Below are positions 7,995 through 16,070 of a stretch of DNA of 33,325 nt, piece by piece; position 1 is the stretch's first letter; each line of letters begins with the position of its first letter. Made by a program: the position numbers and the translations under genes. The stretch covers positions 1-33,325 of the forward strand of contig DASYJY010000153.1 in NCBI GenBank assembly GCA_035995985.1. Direction: 5' to 3'. Under the pieces are notes generated by a model. It was not told the origin of the DNA. It saw only the letters and a list, made by a program, of their open reading frames with translations, and did no database searches. Source of the stretch: JADGNZ01 sp035995985. Lineage in GTDB: Bacteria > Acidobacteriota > Thermoanaerobaculia > Gp7-AA8.

Positions 7995-8916
7995 ACGTCA
8001 TCTCCTCCGACGATTTCTCGAGATTGCGGTGCATCGCCGCGAGCATGCTGTCGAAATCAGCGTTCGGAAAGCGCGGACGAAGGCGCTTCGCAATCGCATG
8101 CGCTTTCAGGCAGGCGCCGTAGTCGCGGGCGAATGGGTAGACGGGAACCGCGGGTGTCGGGTGTCGGGTGTCAGGTGTCGGGGAGTTGATATCGGCGAGA
8201 TGATCGGCGACGCGCGCAAGCACCGCATCGTCATTGGTTTGCAGCGCAGCGTCGAAAAGAAACAACGCGTGTGCGCTGACAATATCGCCATCGGTCGCGA
8301 TGACATTCGCAACGAGCGAATCAGGATCGACGGCACTTCCGCTCCCCACTTCCCGCTGCCCACAACCTACCGCCACCATCTCCCAAACGCCGACACGCAA
8401 CATCGCGTATCGCCCTTTTTCGCCGAGGAGTTGCGCGAGACGCATAGCCGCAGAGGCAACGATCAGCTTGTGGCCGAGGTCTTCGAAATCATCGGAGGCG
8501 ACAGCGAAGTAGTCGGATGCAAAGTCCGCATCGTTGTAACGCTTCGCTAGCCACCGTTCGGCGCGTAGACGATCGGATGCGGCGATGGCCTCGCGCAACT
8601 CCTCGACATCCCCGCGCTGATCCTCTCCAATCTTCGGCGGCTCGAGCATCGGAGGCTCGCTCCACGGCTGCCGGCTCGCCGCCGCGTAAATCGCACACTG
8701 CACGACGGCATCATCAAACTCGATCTCCTCGCGAAGATCCCAAACCGATAGACACGCCAGCAACGCATGCATCGAATGCTGCGACGGCGCAAACGCCAGC
8801 ACCGCAAACCGCGTCACCGCCGTCCACGTCTCCTCCCCCGAATGCGCCGCCCGAAACTCCGCAACCGCAGCCGGAACCGCGGCGAGATCGCGTTCGATGA
8901 AGGGCTCGTAGTTCAT
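7987..8916 (-). CDS. hypothetical helical protein containing short tandem-repeat insertions
   Basis: From ATG 8916 (MNYEPFIERDL) the product is 309 residues; a TTG 18 bases upstream is a weaker choice. It is Ala/Glu-rich, probably an alpha-helical repeat fold, with no signal or membrane segment. Two stretches look foreign. A 7-base unit GTGTCGG repeated four times at 8154-8181 encodes Pro/Thr/Asp/His-rich residues. A 14-base-like repeat at 8335-8361 encodes a Gly/Arg/Ser-rich linker. Both keep the frame. The gene overlaps dacB by 8 bases and is translated just before it, so a link to cell-wall enzymes is possible but unproven. Not recognised. Confidence 0.7.
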   Translation of the reverse strand: MNYEPFIERDLAAVPAAVAEFRAAHSGEETWTAVTRFAVLAFAPSQHSMHALLACLSVWDLREEIEFDDAVVQCAIYAAASRQPWSEPPMLEPPKIGEDQRGDVEELREAIAASDRLRAERWLAKRYNDADFASDYFAVASDDFEDLGHKLIVASAAMRLAQLLGEKGRYAMLRVGVWEMVAVGCGQREVGSGSAVDPDSLVANVIATDGDIVSAHALFLFDAALQTNDDAVLARVADHLADINSPTPDTRHPTPAVPVYPFARDYGACLKAHAIAKRLRPRFPNADFDSMLAAMHRNLEKSSEEMTFA

Positions 8917-8940
8917 GCGCGCGTAGAGTACCAATGGGCG

Positions 8941-9385
8941 GCGTGATGTGATGCGCGCCTCCGCGCGCGTTGTAGCGGCCGCCTCCGCGGCCGCGTCGCC
9001 TTCGCGCGTTGCCTGACCCCGCGCCGAGCGCGGGGCTGCATTGTGACGACGCGCCTCCGCGCGCGACGTGCAGCGAACACGCTGTGGTTTAGACGGCGAT
9101 CTGCTCGACTATTTAGACGGCGATCTGCTCGACGAACTTACGGCCACGCCAACGCGCGGCCTTGCTCTGCTCCGTCGCCGCCAGGCGCGGACGTCGCGCG
9201 CGGAGGCGCGCGTTCACAATTCAGCCCCGCGCTCGGCGCGGGGTTACCGTGCCGGGACGACGTCGCGGCCGCGGAGGCGGCCGCTACAAACGCGGCGCAG
9301 AGGCGCCCGGCCGCGGAGGCGGCAACCACAAAATCAGCGACCGAGGTACGATGTCGCCGGGACTTCCGCATGGTTCAACGGAACC
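8941..9385. repeat. REP-like hairpin cluster upstream of the RAYT gene
   Basis: No gene is supported here. Clear palindromes are GCGCGC-CTCC-GCGCGC (8953-8968), GCGGCCGC-CTCC-GCGGCCGC (8975-8994), CCCCGCGC-CGA-GCGCGGGG (9017-9035) and a further CTCC-loop hairpin near 9050-9065. The same units return inverted, with GGAG loops, at 9196-9211, 9225-9243 and 9265-9284, and a partial copy lies near 9305-9325. The cluster is therefore a set of REP units arranged as a large inverted repeat around a 24-base tandem duplication. Confidence 0.85.
9088..9133. repeat. direct repeat, 22 bases twice with 24-base period
   Basis: TTTAGACGGCGATCTGCTCG followed by AC occurs at 9088-9109 and again, identical, at 9112-9133, separated by TA. 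It lies at the centre of the inverted hairpin cluster and has lower GC than the surrounding palindromes. Confidence 0.9.
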
Positions 9386-9823
9386 ATGCAAACATATTCA
9401 CTCGTCTACATTCACGTCATCTTCGCCACGTGGAGCCGCTGTCCGTTTCTGGATCGCGCGCTGCGTCCTGAGCTCCACGCCTACATCGCCGGCATCGCGC
9501 GCAGGCTCGGGTTTGCCGATGTCTATGTCGGAGGCGTCGATGATCATGTTCATCTCGTCGGACGATTCGGTCCGGCATGCGCGCTGTCCGACGTGATCGG
9601 ACAAATGAAGAAATCGTCAGGCGATTGGTTGCGCAAGCGCGTTCCGATGTTCCGATGGCAACGCGGCTTCGGAGCATTTTCGGTAAGTCCTGATCGAATC
9701 CGATCGGTTCAGCGATACGTTCAACGGCAGGAGGATCATCACGCCACGCGGACCTTCCGGCAGGAATTGGAGGAGCTCTGCGCCGATCTCGGAATCGCGT
9801 TCGACGATTTGGAGATCATGTGA
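9386..9823 (+). CDS. REP-associated tyrosine transposase (RAYT; Y1_Tnp/IS200-like domain)
   Basis: The 145-residue product is a single Y1 HUH domain. The metal-binding His-x-His is His54/His56 in DDHVHLV. The nucleophilic tyrosine is Tyr111 in QRYVQRQEDHH. The 'WQRGFGAFSVSPD' segment is typical of the family. Such enzymes nick single-stranded DNA at hairpins, and RAYTs are thought to spread or maintain REP palindromes rather than move themselves. ATG 9386 is preferred because MQTYSLVYIHVIF is the expected beginning; the frame upstream runs through repeats. Hairpins of the same type lie on both sides (8941-9325 and 9830-9920), which is strong context for a RAYT-REP unit. All catalytic residues are present, so it looks intact. 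Confidence 0.93.
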   Translation: MQTYSLVYIHVIFATWSRCPFLDRALRPELHAYIAGIARRLGFADVYVGGVDDHVHLVGRFGPACALSDVIGQMKKSSGDWLRKRVPMFRWQRGFGAFSVSPDRIRSVQRYVQRQEDHHATRTFRQELEELCADLGIAFDDLEIM

Positions 9824-9829
9824 CGTGGT

Positions 9830-9920
9830 AGCGCGCCTCCGCGGCCGCCAGCCTCTTCGCACATCGCTGACCCCGCGCCGAGCGCGGGCCGGGATTGTGA
9901 CGGCGCGCCTCCGCGCGCGG
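9830..9920. repeat. REP-like hairpins downstream of the RAYT gene
   Basis: CCCGCGC-CGA-GCGCGGG lies at 9872-9888 and GCGCGC-CTCC-GCGCGC at 9903-9918, with a degenerate CTCC-type unit at about 9833-9848. The stems and loops match the hairpins upstream of the transposase gene. Confidence 0.85.
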
Positions 9921-9960
9921 CGCGAGCAACGCTCGATTTCCTCGAGCAGCGCGACCCCGC

Positions 9961-10257
9961 CTAGTGCTTCTTCTTCGCCGCCGGTTTCGGTTTCGCGGTC
10001 GTCGTCGCGGCCGGCGTCTTCGCGGTTTGCGGGTTCGTCAGGACGGCGCCGTCGTCTTCGGAGCGTCCGTCTTCCACGTCAACTGTCTGGGTCACGGCGT
10101 CGCCGCCGTTGACGGCGGGTTGGGCGGCGGCGGGGGCGATGGTCTGTGTCGTCTGCGCGGTTCCGGTGGCTGAGGACGACTTCCGGCCGCGGCAGCCGGC
10201 GGCGAAAAGTGCGAACGTCAGCATGATCAGGAGCGACAGCGTGGCTGTTTTCTTCAC
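9961..10257 (-). CDS. small Ala/Thr/Lys-rich lipoprotein
   Basis: The product is 98 residues from GTG 10257, which has a GAGG sequence five bases upstream; a GTG at 10263 would add two residues. The N-terminus is a classic lipoprotein signal: Lys-Lys, a hydrophobic stretch, then LFAAGC with the lipidated Cys at position 22. The rest is low complexity, Ala/Thr/Gln/Pro-rich, ending in a basic PKPAAKKKH tail that could contact the cell wall or nucleic acid. No domain is recognisable. It is divergent from the ketosynthase-like gene. Confidence 0.7.
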   Translation of the reverse strand: MKKTATLSLLIMLTFALFAAGCRGRKSSSATGTAQTTQTIAPAAAQPAVNGGDAVTQTVDVEDGRSEDDGAVLTNPQTAKTPAATTTAKPKPAAKKKH

Positions 10258-10341
10258 GAGCACCTCATCGACGGAGTGATCAAAGACGGATTCACGCCAC
10301 CATGCAATTTCCCTGACAGGATTCGCTACAATGCGCCGCCG

Positions 10342-11967
10342 ATGGACGCGCGGAAGCGGATCGGTGTTTTCGGTTGGGGCGTCGTCGCTCCGAAGTCTCC
10401 AGACGTCGCCGCCTTCGAACGGAATCTCGAGCGCGCCGACAGCTGGCTTTCCCCATTCAGAGGGTTCGGACCGTCAAATTTCCTGGTCGGCTACCCTGAA
10501 TTCGACTTCGAAACCTACCACGACTGGTTCGATCAGCGCTTCCCGCCCGCCAAGTTCAAACAGCTCAAAGACAAGATGGGACCGATGGTTCTGTCGTGTA
10601 TCGGCGCCTTCATCCAGTCGCTCACGCAGAATCCCGGCGTCGAGGAGTACCTGCAATCGCTCGGCACGCAGGCCCACGTCTACATCGGCACAGGCTTGGG
10701 CGAGATCACCAGCACCGCCACCGAGACGATGGCGTACGACCGCGCGCTGCGCAAGTGGAACGAGTTCTGGGCCACGCCCGAACGCTGCGCCGCGTTGCGC
10801 GCGCACATAGACGGCGGGCACGATCCCGACGCGCCGCGCAATCCCGGCGAATTCACCGTCGGTTGCGAAGAGTGGATCGACGCCAAGCACGTTTGGGAAG
10901 AATTCTGGGCCGCGAAGAGCGACACGCTGCTTCAATACCTCGCCGAAGCGGCCGGCATTCAATCGGAGCCGGTACCGCCATCATCCGAGTCGGCGAAGCT
11001 CAGCACGATCCGCCAGAAACTGAGCAGGGTCCGCGCGCTGAACAAGAAATGGGGCTGCCCCGATGAGCCGTGGGCCGCGGTCTCGCCGAACCTCCTCTGG
11101 AACATCTCCAACATCCCCGCCTCGCAGGTGTCGATGATCGGCCGCATCGTCGGACCGGCCTTCGCGCCGGTGGCGGCATGCGCGTCATTCGGCGTCGCGC
11201 TCAAGATGGCTGTCGACGCCATCAACCTCGGCGAGGCCAAGGCCGTCGTCGTCGGCATGACCGATCCTCCGCCGCACGAACTGGTCATCTCGGCCTTCTA
11301 CAACGCCAATGTCCTCTCCGCCGACGCCGACGTGTCGCGTCCGCTGACGGCGCTCAAAGGCACGCACATCGCCGGCGGCTCGTGCGTCTGGATCGTCGGC
11401 GACGCCGAGGAGTTGATGGCGCAGGGCTTCCGTCCGATCGGCTTGGAGATCGTCGGCGTCGGAACGTCATCGGACGCGCATCACATCATCACGCCGTCGA
11501 AAGGCGGCCCGCAGCTGGCGATGAAGAAAGCGATGGAAGACGTGCGCGCCGCGGACGTGACCACGTGGGACATGCACGCCACGGCCACTCCCGGCGACGC
11601 GACCGAAATCGTGAACTCGCTGGAGATGCTGCATCCCGACGTCCTCTTCACCGCGCGCAAAGGGACGTTCGGACACGGCATGTCCGTCGGCGGTGCGTGG
11701 GAATTGACTGCACAACATTTGGGCATGTCGAAAGGGCGGCTCTATCCGATTCCGCTGACCGAGGGGGATTTGCACGCGGACGTAAAAATCCATGATGCGA
11801 AATTCGTCTCCGCCGAAGGCTGCGAGCTCGACCACGGCTACAGCGGCAAACTGAGCATGGGCGTCGGCGGCATCAACTCCTGCGTGATCAGCCGAAGGTG
11901 GGATGAGGCGTACGTCGAGGAGCACCTGGCGGAGCCGGCGGCGGAAGCAATCGTCTCGTCGAGCTAA
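10342..11967 (+). CDS. atypical beta-ketoacyl synthase (KAS/FabF-like) with large insert
   Basis: From ATG 10342 (MDARKRIGVFGWGVV) the product is 541 residues, about 130 longer than FabF. The Cys-His-His set is intact: Cys280 in VAACASFG, His412 in DMHATATPGDATE and His445 in KGTFGHGMSVGGAWE, with Lys440. Glycine-rich signatures (YIGTGLGE; GVGGINSC near the end) also fit. The extra length lies mainly between residues 121 and 255, where a Trp-rich helical segment (KWNEFWATPERC, HVWEEFWAAKSD) separates the first core half from the active-site Cys. It presumably condenses acyl chains. No ACP, ketoreductase or other fatty acid gene is nearby, so it could serve a specialised lipid or polyketide. 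Substrate unknown. The longer frame from 10276 has no support. Confidence 0.88.
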   Translation: MDARKRIGVFGWGVVAPKSPDVAAFERNLERADSWLSPFRGFGPSNFLVGYPEFDFETYHDWFDQRFPPAKFKQLKDKMGPMVLSCIGAFIQSLTQNPGVEEYLQSLGTQAHVYIGTGLGEITSTATETMAYDRALRKWNEFWATPERCAALRAHIDGGHDPDAPRNPGEFTVGCEEWIDAKHVWEEFWAAKSDTLLQYLAEAAGIQSEPVPPSSESAKLSTIRQKLSRVRALNKKWGCPDEPWAAVSPNLLWNISNIPASQVSMIGRIVGPAFAPVAACASFGVALKMAVDAINLGEAKAVVVGMTDPPPHELVISAFYNANVLSADADVSRPLTALKGTHIAGGSCVWIVGDAEELMAQGFRPIGLEIVGVGTSSDAHHIITPSKGGPQLAMKKAMEDVRAADVTTWDMHATATPGDATEIVNSLEMLHPDVLFTARKGTFGHGMSVGGAWELTAQHLGMSKGRLYPIPLTEGDLHADVKIHDAKFVSAEGCELDHGYSGKLSMGVGGINSCVISRRWDEAYVEEHLAEPAAEAIVSSS

Positions 11968-11998
11968 CTGCGCCTTCTCCGCGCCCGCCGAAGCGGCG

Positions 11999-12042
11999 TA
12001 AGAACCGTAGCCTACGCTCGAAAGCGTGGACTACAGTTCTTA
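11999..12042. terminator. bidirectional terminator-like hairpin between convergent genes
   Basis: TAAGAAC/GTTCTTA, GTAG/CTAC and ACGCT/AGCGT pair in register around a CGAA loop, giving a nearly continuous stem of about 20 pairs. It sits between the convergent ketosynthase-like and hydrolase genes. There is no long T tract, so the terminator role is inferred from position. Confidence 0.6.
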
Positions 12043-12064
12043 GGCCGAGCAGTTACGTTCCTTC

Positions 12065-13582
12065 TCAACGGCAGGGAGTGATGTCGAGCGCCGGCTTTGC
12101 TTCGCCGGGGCCGGGCATCGTGTTGTTGATGAAGCCGATGAGGAACAGGACGAAGTTCGGATTGTAGATGTCATTGTGGCCGCTGATCAGATTTCCCGGC
12201 GCACTGGCCACAATGAACGGCGTATGGCGATCGAGGGTGGACGACAGCGGCTTGAGAGTCACATCGAGATTGTGAAGAGCGTGCACACTGCCCGCTCCCT
12301 GCGCCAATGCAGACGGCGTGTCGGTCTTGCCAACGTTCGACGTCGCCATCGCCGGAGCGGAGAGAACCGGATACGAACAACCGCAGGTGTCGCGGGCCAG
12401 ACCGGCATCGATCTCGTGCTGGAGATCACAGTCCGCGATCTGCTTTGGATCGGTGAGCTTTGACGGCTCGACCGGTTTTTCCTGCGGCCCCTCATAGACA
12501 AGCTGATGCGTCGTGTACGGCGCGTAATGCCCGAGTCCTGTAACCTGCGCCGCGGCATCCTTCCATGCCGCTGGATGCCACAAGATCCATAACCAGCGGC
12601 CGGCGGGGAACGCCTTGCCCACCGCGTCGTCCGCCGTTGAAGCAACCGTAAGAAGAACGGGACGCTGTTCCGGCGAGTAGCAGCCCGTAGCCTCGAGATC
12701 CTTCGCGAAGTCGCGGTAGCGATAGGCCTCGAATGCGGGATTGACGAGGATGACCAGATCGCCGATTCCTGCGCGCACAGGCTTCGGTCCGCCATTGCAC
12801 GACGGGTAGCCGACGCCATGCTTCGTTTGATACTCCGAAACTTCTAATGCCTCGACCGCCGAATAAACCAGCGCTCCGCCGAAGCTGTGTCCGACGGTAA
12901 CAGCATTGACGAAACGCTCCCCGCCGGACGCGGTGCGCACTTCGCGATCGAGATCCTTTTGCATCTGTCCCAATTCGAGAAGCAGATCGCGCCCGCCCAG
13001 CGAACCGACCTTTTGTGCCGCTGCCTTCCGGTTGTAGAACGAAAGAGCGGAGTACTTATGCATCGAATCGCCGCGCCAGCCGATATAGAGGCCGAACACA
13101 GGCCCTTTGTTCGCGCGGTCGCCTTTGCGCTCGACAAGACCCTGCATCACGCGGCGATAGCAGGAGAGATTTTCGTCGCAGACCTTGGCCTTGTGATGCC
13201 AGCCATGAACAAAGGTCACAAGAACGGCTCCCGGGCTGGACGCCGAAACCGTGTCGCCCCCTCGGGCTACGCGTTTGAGCTCGCGGAATACCTCATCACG
13301 CTGCCCAACATCTTTAACGTGACCGTCGTCGCTCAACTCGATGACGCCGATGGTGAAGATCTCTCCGTTCGACGCCCGGAACTTCTCGATCGAGCGCCCG
13401 CGGAAAAGCTTCTCCGAGCACTCCTTGCCACCCTGTCCGTTGTCAACCGGGTTTCGATTCTCCAGATCGGACACGGCGATCGGCGGAATCGGCGCGGCGG
13501 TCCTTCGATACTGTTCATGAGATGCACAACCGGCCACGGCCAGCCACAGCACGAGAACGCCACAAATCCGCTGATTTCGCAT
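12065..13582 (-). CDS. alpha/beta-hydrolase-fold lipoprotein (esterase/lipase-like)
   Basis: The 505-residue product has a lipoprotein signal with VAGC (Cys19). The fold is shown by the oxyanion-region 'VLVTFVHGWHHKA' at about 120-132 and the nucleophile elbow GHSFGG with Ser233. A candidate catalytic His lies near the C-terminus in SGHNDIYN; the acid residue is not certain. Several Cys pairs (CDENLSC, CDLQ...CGCS) suggest disulfides and thus an exported location. Probably a serine esterase or lipase anchored at the envelope; the substrate is unknown. It lies 28 bases downstream of the di-heme cytochrome gene on the same strand and may be co-transcribed with it. Confidence 0.85.
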   Translation of the reverse strand: MRNQRICGVLVLWLAVAGCASHEQYRRTAAPIPPIAVSDLENRNPVDNGQGGKECSEKLFRGRSIEKFRASNGEIFTIGVIELSDDGHVKDVGQRDEVFRELKRVARGGDTVSASSPGAVLVTFVHGWHHKAKVCDENLSCYRRVMQGLVERKGDRANKGPVFGLYIGWRGDSMHKYSALSFYNRKAAAQKVGSLGGRDLLLELGQMQKDLDREVRTASGGERFVNAVTVGHSFGGALVYSAVEALEVSEYQTKHGVGYPSCNGGPKPVRAGIGDLVILVNPAFEAYRYRDFAKDLEATGCYSPEQRPVLLTVASTADDAVGKAFPAGRWLWILWHPAAWKDAAAQVTGLGHYAPYTTHQLVYEGPQEKPVEPSKLTDPKQIADCDLQHEIDAGLARDTCGCSYPVLSAPAMATSNVGKTDTPSALAQGAGSVHALHNLDVTLKPLSSTLDRHTPFIVASAPGNLISGHNDIYNPNFVLFLIGFINNTMPGPGEAKPALDITPCR

Positions 13583-13610
13583 TGGAATCTCCGTTACTGC
13601 ATTTTGCTCA

Positions 13611-15938
13611 TTAGAACGTCTTCAGCAACTCGATCAGTGCGCGTTTATCGGCCAACGGCAGTTTCGTTCCGAACTCGTGGCCTTTGTCTTCCACGAAATC
13701 GGGACAATTGTTCACTGCCAGGAACTTCGGCACCACGTTCGTCTTCATCAGATCCGTGGCCTGCTGCTCGTTGAGATGCTGGACCTTGATAGCCTCCAGC
13801 GTGTCGACCAGGCTCGTGAAGAGATCGATCCGTTGTGCCGCGCGGGCGAGCCCGAAATCGAGATTCGTGTTTGCGATCAGATTGATCGGTGTTCCCGACG
13901 GAATGGGCCCGATCCTCAGATTCCGGTTTGCATCGATCAGATCCGGATGCGTCTGCTCGATGAGCTCGCGCAACTGCGTGGGGATATAGGGCAGCGGCAC
14001 GTTGATGTAGCTGGTCTTCGTGGTCCGCCAGATGATGTTCTGCCGCGGCTGGATCATCAGCATCCGCTCGATGCCTTCCTGGAACGCGCGCATGCGGCCC
14101 GCCACCGAGGGATCGCCGAAGTCACTGCCGACCGTGTTGTTGTGGAGGTACGGTGCGCTGGTCCAGAGGCTGATCAGCGACGGCGGACGATAGTAGCCGG
14201 GGCCGTTGCCCTGAATGTCGATCGTGAGCGGCTTGCTGGCGTCGAACGGATTCGCCACCTGGAACGCCGCCACCTTCGGCAGCGTCTTGTACGTCTGCGA
14301 CGAGAAGTTGTCCCAGATATGGCCACCCATCGCGTTCGTGCCCGCCGCGCGGGTCGCGTTCGTGCCGATGTCCGTGACCGGCTTGCGGCGCTCGTCCGCG
14401 AGGAAGTTCTGCGAGAAGAAATTCGGATCGCTCTGCACCTGCTGGCGGAACCAGTCGATGCCGGCCGGCGACTTCGGATCAACCGTTTCGGCCGGCTGCT
14501 TGCTGGAGTGGCAGCGCGCGCAATTTTCGGCGAAGACGATCTTGCCGCGGCTGAGCTGCGCCGGTGTCGCCGTCAGGTAGGCCGCGCCGCCCGGAGCATC
14601 CTTGAGGAGCAACGGCTGCGCGACCTTGATCAGATACTTGGCCAGGGCCGGCGACCGCTCTTCGCTCCAGTTCCACTCCTGCGAGTTGCGCTGGAGCGTG
14701 TCGACCGGCACGGGCGTCTGCGACAGGTGCAGATTCGCAGTATCAAAGCCCCATCCGCCGATCAGCGGGCGGAAGTGCTTGCTCCACTCCGGCCATGCCT
14801 CGCCGATGTTGATGTAGACGCGGCTGAGCGCTCCTTCCAGACCGACCGAGTCATCGCCCTGCTTGAGGATGCGCGGGATGACCAGGCTCTTGTTGTCGAT
14901 TTGGTCCTTGATGTTGCGGAGATCGAGAGCGCCGCCGGTGAGGTACTCGACCATCGGATCGTATTGCGCCGGCTTGGCCGATACCGCTTTCGCCGCGCGC
15001 TTCACGCGCTCGCCGAGCGAGTAGACGCCGTTCATCGTTCCGGGATTGTTCAGGTTATCGCTGGCGATGAACGACGTGTCGAGTGACCCTTGCGGATTCG
15101 AGTGGATCAACTGCCAGACGAAGCTGTCTTCCTGATCCTGCCCCGTCTTCGGATCCTTCGGAACGAACATCGCCCACACCTTCAGATACTGCGCGCCGAC
15201 GAAGTCGTTCAGGTTTTCCCACTTCGGATTCTCGGGATCGGCCGGCGGACGCACCGGGTCGGGTCCGACGTGGCAGAGCGCGCAGGCCATCCCGACCAGA
15301 TACGGACGGACCAGCTTCTGATTGTTGAAGTAATCGGGATTCTCGTAGTAGTCGTGATTGATGCCGTCGGCGGCGATGTGCTTCTTCCAGTCAGCCTGCG
15401 CCGCCGGGTCGTTCGTGAATTTCGGATTGTCGGTAAGGCGCAGGCCGACCACGCCCGACGAGCGGCCATACGTGTTGTAGTCGATCTTCGTATCGATCTG
15501 GCCGTCCGGATCGCCCGGCTTCGGCTCATCGATGAAGAGCCCGTACTGATCCGCCTTCGTCGGGGCCTGGAAGCCGGGCTGATTGATGATGCCGATCTCC
15601 GCGAAGCGGTGCGCGCGCCGCCGCGAATCGATTGCCTTCAGCAGATCGGCTGCACCGAATCCATGCTGCGCGAGGTAGTCCCACATCAATCCGCTGTCGC
15701 CGACCCACAGGTTCCAGACGATGCGCCCGCGGAGGTCGTCGGCATCGAGATTCAGATTCGGACCGTCCATGCCGGGGAAGACGTCCACCTTCGTCTCCAC
15801 CCACTTCGGGTTGGTCGGGTACGTCTTCGCGGCGGCCGGTTTCTGCTGCGGCTGCTCGCTTTTCGTACACGCCAGAACCGCCGCCAGAAGCACGGCGGTG
15901 GCGAGGCTGACAAGGAATCCTACTCGTGCGTTGCGCAT
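13611..15938 (-). CDS. large di-heme cytochrome c, RoxA-like (rubber-oxygenase family) lipoprotein
   Basis: The 775-residue product has a signal peptide with VLAC (Cys24, lipobox-like) and two heme c sites: Cys219-Cys222-His223 (CALCH) and Cys473-Cys476-His477 (CARCH), about 250 residues apart. After the first site comes 'VGPDPVRPPADPENPKWENL', which resembles the stretch following the first heme in RoxA-type rubber dioxygenases; length and heme spacing are also similar. RoxA cleaves poly-isoprene outside the cell. An MauG/peroxidase-like or other oxidase role is an alternative, since only motif memory supports RoxA. A 'PYLHNN' segment near residue 600 is also found in many large c-type cytochromes. 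Predicted periplasmic or outer-surface. It is divergent from the DUF5666 lipoprotein gene and 28 bases upstream of the hydrolase gene. Confidence 0.85.
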   Translation of the reverse strand: MRNARVGFLVSLATAVLLAAVLACTKSEQPQQKPAAAKTYPTNPKWVETKVDVFPGMDGPNLNLDADDLRGRIVWNLWVGDSGLMWDYLAQHGFGAADLLKAIDSRRRAHRFAEIGIINQPGFQAPTKADQYGLFIDEPKPGDPDGQIDTKIDYNTYGRSSGVVGLRLTDNPKFTNDPAAQADWKKHIAADGINHDYYENPDYFNNQKLVRPYLVGMACALCHVGPDPVRPPADPENPKWENLNDFVGAQYLKVWAMFVPKDPKTGQDQEDSFVWQLIHSNPQGSLDTSFIASDNLNNPGTMNGVYSLGERVKRAAKAVSAKPAQYDPMVEYLTGGALDLRNIKDQIDNKSLVIPRILKQGDDSVGLEGALSRVYINIGEAWPEWSKHFRPLIGGWGFDTANLHLSQTPVPVDTLQRNSQEWNWSEERSPALAKYLIKVAQPLLLKDAPGGAAYLTATPAQLSRGKIVFAENCARCHSSKQPAETVDPKSPAGIDWFRQQVQSDPNFFSQNFLADERRKPVTDIGTNATRAAGTNAMGGHIWDNFSSQTYKTLPKVAAFQVANPFDASKPLTIDIQGNGPGYYRPPSLISLWTSAPYLHNNTVGSDFGDPSVAGRMRAFQEGIERMLMIQPRQNIIWRTTKTSYINVPLPYIPTQLRELIEQTHPDLIDANRNLRIGPIPSGTPINLIANTNLDFGLARAAQRIDLFTSLVDTLEAIKVQHLNEQQATDLMKTNVVPKFLAVNNCPDFVEDKGHEFGTKLPLADKRALIELLKTF

Positions 15939-16070
15939 CGGATCGCTCCTTCGGAAAACTACGTTTTCGGGGATCTACCAGTAAGGAGGGACAGCAAGAC
16001 TCATTTTCCCTACCCGCCGATCGTTACGAGGCACGATTTCTGCTCTTAATAACCTTGGGAGAACACAATC
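15939..16070. promoter_or_regulatory. divergent intergenic region, cytochrome / DUF5666 lipoprotein
   Basis: These 132 bases separate two divergent genes and must hold promoters for both. Local AT content is higher around 16045-16060 (TGCTCTTAATAACC), a possible extended -10 area for the plus-strand gene, followed by a GGGAGA ribosome site at 16058-16063. I cannot define -35 boxes with confidence. Confidence 0.35.

Noticed and set aside
8941..9385. CRISPR array
   Set aside because: The repeats are palindromic units of differing stems without regular spacers, and no cas genes are present.
9062..9385. N-terminal extension of the RAYT protein
   Set aside because: The added residues translate the hairpins and the tandem repeat; known RAYTs begin at the YSLVYIHVIF segment.
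13677..15086. 469-codon plus-strand frame
   Set aside because: Antisense of the di-heme cytochrome gene, with extreme Arg/Leu composition and no motifs.
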